Part shown: positions 60,098 to 64,000 of the stretch, piece by piece
How positions within the stretch are numbered: the first letter of the stretch is position 1
Layout of the letters: every line of letters begins with the position of its first letter
Assembly: GCA_030692515.1 (NCBI GenBank)
Contig: JAUXZS010000028.1
Span: 310,001-374,000, forward strand
Reading direction: 5' to 3'
Source: Bacteroidota bacterium
Lineage (GTDB): Bacteria > Bacteroidota > Bacteroidia > B-17B0 > Aurantibacillaceae
DNA: 64,000 nucleotides
The notes under the pieces: model-generated
The model's input: only the letters and a program-made list of their open reading frames with translations
Told to the model about the DNA's origin: nothing
Database searches by the model: none
Program-made: the position numbers and the translations under genes

Positions 60098-62131
60098 ATG
60101 AAAAGAAAAATAAATCATAAAGGAGAATTTGTGTTTGCCTTGGGAGAAGTTCCGAAGATAAATGTTCCTGAAATAAAACTGCGTTACGTTTCATCGGCAA
60201 AAAAATCTTCTTTTGAAAAAATCACAAAATCTCAGGATGCAGAAAAAATATTCAGACAAATCATCGGCAAAAATGAAATGGAATTGCGGGAACAAGTGGT
60301 GATTCTTTTTTTAAACAATGCCAACAAAGTAATCGGCTATTACCGTCACACCACAGGCGGTATTTCCAGTTCTATTGTTGACACACGTTTGATACTTGCT
60401 ACTGCTTTAAAAAGTTTAAGTGTTGGAATTATTCTCTGCCACAATCATCCAAGCGGAAATATTAAACCAAGTGATGCAGATATTAAACTAACTGCGAACT
60501 TGAAAACAGCAGCTAAACAAATGGATATTCAGCTTTTGGATCACATCATCATCACCAAAGAAAGTTATTATTCATTTGCCGATCAGGGCGATTTAAGTTT
60601 AAGCGGAATAAAACAGGTAAGCAAAAAAGAAATTGTGTACCTCGATTTATTCAGTGGTACTGGCGGTTTTGCCAAAGGATTACAAAACGCAGGATTTTAT
60701 TTTAAAAAACATTATTACTCGGAGATTGATAAATACTCCGTGGCTAACTATCAATATAATTTCAGACATGCGAAAAACCTCGGTGACATCACAAAAATTA
60801 AAGGCAGGCAAATTGAAAAACCAAACATCATCACATTTGGTTCACCCTGCCAAGATATTTCCATTGCTGGCAAACGCAAAGGGCTTAAAGCAAACAGAAG
60901 TGGACTCTTTTTTGAAGCAGTTAGAATCATCGCTGAATGCAGACCCGATGTTTTTATCTTTGAAAACGTCAAAGGGCTTTTCTCCAGTAACCAAGGCAAA
61001 GACTTTGAGGTCGTACTTCAAACGCTTGCCAACCTTGGGCTTTATGACATCCAATGGCAACTGCTTAATACTTGCTGGTTTTTACCCCAAAATAGAGAGC
61101 GGATATACTTTGTCGGATGTCTTAGAGGAAAACCCACACCACAAATATTTCCTTTCGGAGAAAGCAATGAAGGGAGTACTTCGATCTATCAAAAAGAATT
61201 TGCAGAAAAAAAAGTAAGTCCAACAATAGATACAAAAGTTGGAGAATCTTCTCATCGTTCGCCCTACGTTTTGCATTGGAAAGGTTCAAAAGAAAAATGG
61301 AAAAATGAACCGATGAAAAATGCTCCTGCATTATCTACTCAACAAGACTGGATTAGAAATCCTTTAATAGTTAAAGGTGCAGCTTATCGTACCCGAAATT
61401 ATGCCGGACAAAAAGGAAAAATTGAATTAAGAAAGGATACCAATGCCAATCAACTTACCACTGCACAAAAAGACAGCATGGTTCTTTTAAGGGAAATAAC
61501 TAAAAATAAATCAGAAGGTGATCGTGTTTATGAATCTAAAAACGGACTTTCCAAAACCTTAAAATCCAACGGTGGCGGTATGGGTGCTAAAACAGGTTTG
61601 TACATGATTAACAAATCTGTCAGGCGACTGACTCCAAATGAGTGTGAACGTTTACAGGGATTTCCTGATGACTGGACAAAAAATGGAATTTTTATTGTTC
61701 CTGAAGCTACCACCAAAGGTTACGCTACTGCACAAAAAGGTGACAGTATTAATCTCTCTTACTTAGAAGCTAACAAAAGGAGAGGACGAGTTGGAAAAAG
61801 CATTGCTAATACTATTGATACAGGAGTACAACAATACACACTTCAAAAAAGTAATCTCAGAAGCTTAACACCAACAGAGTGTGAACGCTTACAAGGCTTT
61901 AAAGATGATTGGACAAAATCAGGATTATTTAATAATGGTGTAGAAGCTATATCCGATTCACAGCGGTACAAGATGCTTGGCAATGCAGTGAGTGTTCCTG
62001 TTGTGGAAGCCATCGCTTTGCGACTGTTAGGTTTAAGTGTGCAAGAAATTATTATTGAATCAGATGAACACATAAAACTCCTGACGCTTGAACTGGAATT
62101 AGAATTATTGAATTTAAAACACGCTGCTTAA
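60098..62131 (+). CDS. RadC-like JAB domain fused to DNA cytosine-C5 methyltransferase
   Basis: This protein has 677 residues from the ATG at 60098, just after the terminator (a longer frame begins inside the previous gene). Residues about 45-170 form a RadC/JAB-type metalloprotease-like domain with HNHPSG at 115-120 and SDAD at 125-128. From 178 a C5 methyltransferase follows: DLFSGTGGF, SPCQ with catalytic Cys 251, FEN near 289 and PQNRERIYF near 330. The C-terminal part is long and carries two copies of R-x-L-T-P-x-E-C-E-R-L-Q-G-F, near residues 509 and 588, only the second followed by MLGNAVSVPV. I know of no standard family with this fusion. Confidence 0.82.
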   Translation: MKRKINHKGEFVFALGEVPKINVPEIKLRYVSSAKKSSFEKITKSQDAEKIFRQIIGKNEMELREQVVILFLNNANKVIGYYRHTTGGISSSIVDTRLILATALKSLSVGIILCHNHPSGNIKPSDADIKLTANLKTAAKQMDIQLLDHIIITKESYYSFADQGDLSLSGIKQVSKKEIVYLDLFSGTGGFAKGLQNAGFYFKKHYYSEIDKYSVANYQYNFRHAKNLGDITKIKGRQIEKPNIITFGSPCQDISIAGKRKGLKANRSGLFFEAVRIIAECRPDVFIFENVKGLFSSNQGKDFEVVLQTLANLGLYDIQWQLLNTCWFLPQNRERIYFVGCLRGKPTPQIFPFGESNEGSTSIYQKEFAEKKVSPTIDTKVGESSHRSPYVLHWKGSKEKWKNEPMKNAPALSTQQDWIRNPLIVKGAAYRTRNYAGQKGKIELRKDTNANQLTTAQKDSMVLLREITKNKSEGDRVYESKNGLSKTLKSNGGGMGAKTGLYMINKSVRRLTPNECERLQGFPDDWTKNGIFIVPEATTKGYATAQKGDSINLSYLEANKRRGRVGKSIANTIDTGVQQYTLQKSNLRSLTPTECERLQGFKDDWTKSGLFNNGVEAISDSQRYKMLGNAVSVPVVEAIALRLLGLSVQEIIIESDEHIKLLTLELELELLNLKHAA

Positions 62132-62997
62132 TGAAGACACCAATTACATATTACGGAGGCAAACAAAACATGGTTAAACACTTACTGGAGTTAATACCGG
62201 CTCACCGCATTTACTGTGAACCATTCTTTGGAGGTGGTGCATTATTCTTTGCCAAACCTAAATCAGAAGTCGAAGTCATCAATGATAAGAACGGAGAAGT
62301 AATTAATTTTTTTAAAGTGATTAAAACCAAATTCCCTGAACTGCAAAAAGAAATTCAGGCCACTCTGCACAGCCGTGAGCTTTATAAAAAAGCGATGGTA
62401 GTCTATGCGCATCCTGATTTATTTTCGGATGTAAAACGTGCATGGGCTTTGTGGACACTGACTAATCAGGGCTTTGCAGGATTGATTGGTTCATGGGGAT
62501 TCGGGCAAACAAACTCTAAAGAAAAATCACTCGCCAACAAAAGAGAAGATTTTACAAGTGCTTATGCGCAGCGTTTGAAAATGGCACAGATTGAAAACAA
62601 CGATGCCATTAAAGTGATTGACCGCTGTGATACGAAGGATGCATTCATTTATGCTGACCCGCCTTATATCGGTTCGGATATGGGGCATTACAAAGGCTAT
62701 TCAGAGGCGGATTACAAAGAATTACTAGATAGACTTGTCAAAGTAAAAGGTAAGTTTTTACTGAGCTCATATCCTTCACCTATTCTCAGCCAGTACATCA
62801 AAAAGTATAAATGGAAAACAAAGAAGGTTGAGAAGTCCGTAGCTGTTACCAAGCATACGGATAAAAAGAAAACAGAGATGCTTGTTTTTAATTACGACCC
62901 GGAAAAGATGAAGCCAATAAAAACAGATCCGAAACTAAAAAACATCTCAGTCAAAGAAATTGAATCAAAACTTAAACGCTTAAAATTCGCAGCATAA
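62131..62997 (+). CDS. Dam-like DNA adenine-N6 methyltransferase (D12 class)
   Basis: In this 288-residue enzyme the motif order is that of class alpha enzymes: YYGGKQNMVKHL at the start, CEPFFGGGALFF (SAM binding) near 28, and YADPPYIGSD (catalytic DPPY) near 173. It methylates adenine in a short target, often GATC-like, but the target cannot be read from sequence. It overlaps the RadC fusion by 1 bp and the next gene by 1 bp. In phages and plasmids such enzymes protect DNA from host restriction. Confidence 0.9.
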   Translation: MKTPITYYGGKQNMVKHLLELIPAHRIYCEPFFGGGALFFAKPKSEVEVINDKNGEVINFFKVIKTKFPELQKEIQATLHSRELYKKAMVVYAHPDLFSDVKRAWALWTLTNQGFAGLIGSWGFGQTNSKEKSLANKREDFTSAYAQRLKMAQIENNDAIKVIDRCDTKDAFIYADPPYIGSDMGHYKGYSEADYKELLDRLVKVKGKFLLSSYPSPILSQYIKKYKWKTKKVEKSVAVTKHTDKKKTEMLVFNYDPEKMKPIKTDPKLKNISVKEIESKLKRLKFAA

Positions 62998-64000
62998 TGA
63001 AAGCAAAGAAAATAACAACCAATAATTATTTTGAAACCATTGAAGAGATTGGTTTTGAAAATCTGCCACTTGTATTAAAGCAATCGCACATGGTGATAAT
63101 GACCAAGACCGACAATGGTAGGGACTGGAGCAAATATCAAAGTGATGCTGATTTAAAGCGAATGATAAATCTTGCTTTCAGAAAACTGGAAGAATTTTCA
63201 GGCTCGAATAAAAACAACGATGCGAAAGGATTGGACGGAACACCTGAAAAAAAGAAAAGAGAAAATCCTTATGGTGCAATTTCAACTGAGGTAAGATTCA
63301 TCAATCGTTTTTTAGAATTTCATGATAAAATCCTGTACAAAAAAACATTCGAAATTTTTATTGATGAATTGCAGAAAGCGATACAGGAAAAGAAGATTAC
63401 TAAAAAATCTACTGTTGCAAAGGATATTGTTGCCATTCAACAGGCAGTTCTTAATGCGTTTAATACGATGAAAAATGCTAAACATTTTGTTTTGAAACCC
63501 ACCACAATCAAACATCTGAAAAGCATTATTGAAAAGTATGAGAATGCTTATGATGACATCGATGATGACTACGTTAAAACAAAAAAGAAAAAAATGGATT
63601 TAAGCGGAATTGAAACAGCACAACAAGTCAACATTATGCCAAGCACCGATTTTACAAATCTTCATTTTGACTCGATTGGTTTCTCAGGAAAATGGCTTGA
63701 TTTTATAGGCGATCCTGCGCCCGGCTTCACAGCAATGGTGTTTGGTATGCCTAAGATGGGAAAAAGCTATTTGTGCGTAGATTTTGCGGGTTATTTGGCA
63801 AGGAATCACGGCAGGGTGCTATACGTTGCCAAAGAAGAAAAACTGGATGCCACGCTTCAGCAAAAATTGAAAGATAAAAATGTAGCGCACGAAAATTTAT
63901 TTGTTGCCGATGCTTTACCAAAGGATTTATCTGCTTATGAATTTATCTTCCTGGACTCGGTAAACAAACTCGGATTAACTCCGAAGGATTTGGAGAGGTT
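62997..64000 (+). CDS. RecA/RadA-like P-loop ATPase, cut by window end
   Basis: The frame is open from the ATG at 62997 (overlapping TAATG) to the end of the window, 334 codons so far. About 210 residues of helical, charged N-terminus come first. Then a RecA-like core starts: TAMVFGMPKMGKSYL with Walker A near residue 252-259, RNHGRVLYVAKEE, and AYEFIFLDSVNKLGL as a likely Walker B region. The shape recalls RadA or DnaB-type ATPases of phages, in DNA repair or replication. A stop and the rest of the core lie outside. Confidence 0.7.
   Translation, partial: MKAKKITTNNYFETIEEIGFENLPLVLKQSHMVIMTKTDNGRDWSKYQSDADLKRMINLAFRKLEEFSGSNKNNDAKGLDGTPEKKKRENPYGAISTEVRFINRFLEFHDKILYKKTFEIFIDELQKAIQEKKITKKSTVAKDIVAIQQAVLNAFNTMKNAKHFVLKPTTIKHLKSIIEKYENAYDDIDDDYVKTKKKKMDLSGIETAQQVNIMPSTDFTNLHFDSIGFSGKWLDFIGDPAPGFTAMVFGMPKMGKSYLCVDFAGYLARNHGRVLYVAKEEKLDATLQQKLKDKNVAHENLFVADALPKDLSAYEFIFLDSVNKLGLTPKDLER

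Noticed and set aside
60633-61217. 194-codon frame inside the methyltransferase region
   Set aside because: It overlaps the conserved C5 methyltransferase frame, whose motifs I, IV, VI and VIII all read correctly. The alternative has no motif and is a shadow.
49047-64000. Ordinary tailed prophage
   Set aside because: No terminase, portal, head protease, tail tube, tape measure or baseplate gene can be seen in 15 kb of structural-type genes.
28877-64000. Conjugative or mobilisable element
   Set aside because: No relaxase, coupling protein or type IV secretion gene is present in view. The RecA-like ATPase at 62997 is not of the coupling-protein type.
1-64000. tRNA or rRNA genes, including an attachment tRNA beside the integrases
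   Set aside because: I scanned the intergenic stretches by eye for cloverleaf arms and CCA ends near 28.8, 33.3 and 19.7 kb and found nothing convincing. A covariance-model search would be decisive.

Overview
The window is AT-rich bacterial DNA that I assign to a member of the Bacteroidota. The support is two secreted proteins ending in type IX secretion (T9SS) sorting domains, short Bacteroidota-style lipoprotein signals, promoter boxes resembling TAnnTTTG, and an RHS core of the form seen in this phylum. No rRNA, tRNA, CRISPR array or transposase insertion sequence was found. The left part (about 1-28.7 kb) is clearly more AT-rich than the right part (about 28.8-64 kb), which looks like a separately acquired mobile element.

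Layout. (1) 1-7.7 kb, defence patch: the 3' end of an HD-domain phosphohydrolase gene, a KAP-type membrane NTPase between two direct copies of a 126-bp repeat, and a Hachiman system (HamA nuclease, HamB helicase). (2) 8.0-14.6 kb, minus strand: a type II secretion / type IV pilus-like operon in the order GspE ATPase, secretin, PilM-PilN-like, PilO-like, a lipoprotein and a PilP/GspC-like protein. (3) 14.8-19.6 kb: two T9SS cargo proteins. (4) 19.7-30.7 kb: two pairs of tyrosine recombinases pointing towards each other. They enclose three promoter-poor RHS C-terminal tip cassettes with nearly identical 5' cores and unrelated 3' ends, each followed by genes for exported proteins that are immunity candidates. 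(5) 30.7-33.3 kb: an AAA-type ATPase and a Toprim protein, in the same orientation as the second recombinase pair. (6) 33.7-45.8 kb, cargo: a restriction-modification island (PD-(D/E)XK-like nuclease, controller protein, two cytosine-C5 methyltransferases, separate B3-like and HNH proteins), a short type II CBASS operon (CD-NTase, E2-like protein, S-4TM pore protein), a second nucleotidyltransferase, and a five-gene block of unknown function. (7) 46-49 kb: an XRE/IrrE-type regulator, two related small HTH proteins and unknown proteins. (8) 49.0-60.0 kb, plus strand: about 18 small tightly packed genes, with membrane proteins, a transglutaminase-like protein, an abundant-protein candidate followed by a strong hairpin, an annexin-like repeat protein and a cell-wall/lysis set. 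(9) 60.1-64 kb: a RadC-cytosine methyltransferase fusion, a Dam-like adenine methyltransferase and a RecA-like ATPase cut by the window end.

How it may work together. Regions 5-9, with the recombinases at 28.9-30.7 kb, look like one integrated element. It has no terminase, portal or tail genes and no relaxase or conjugation genes in view. The small-membrane-protein plus lysis layout is most like a tailless, membrane-containing virus, but that is inference. Three of its promoters share an unusual 10-bp-periodic repeat array. Two of these are near-copies in opposite orientation that bracket the defence cargo, which suggests one element-encoded regulator and a cargo slot between two coordinated operons. 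The RHS cassettes next to the recombinase pairs are the best candidate for an undescribed system: a store of swappable toxin tips with a site-specific recombination machine.
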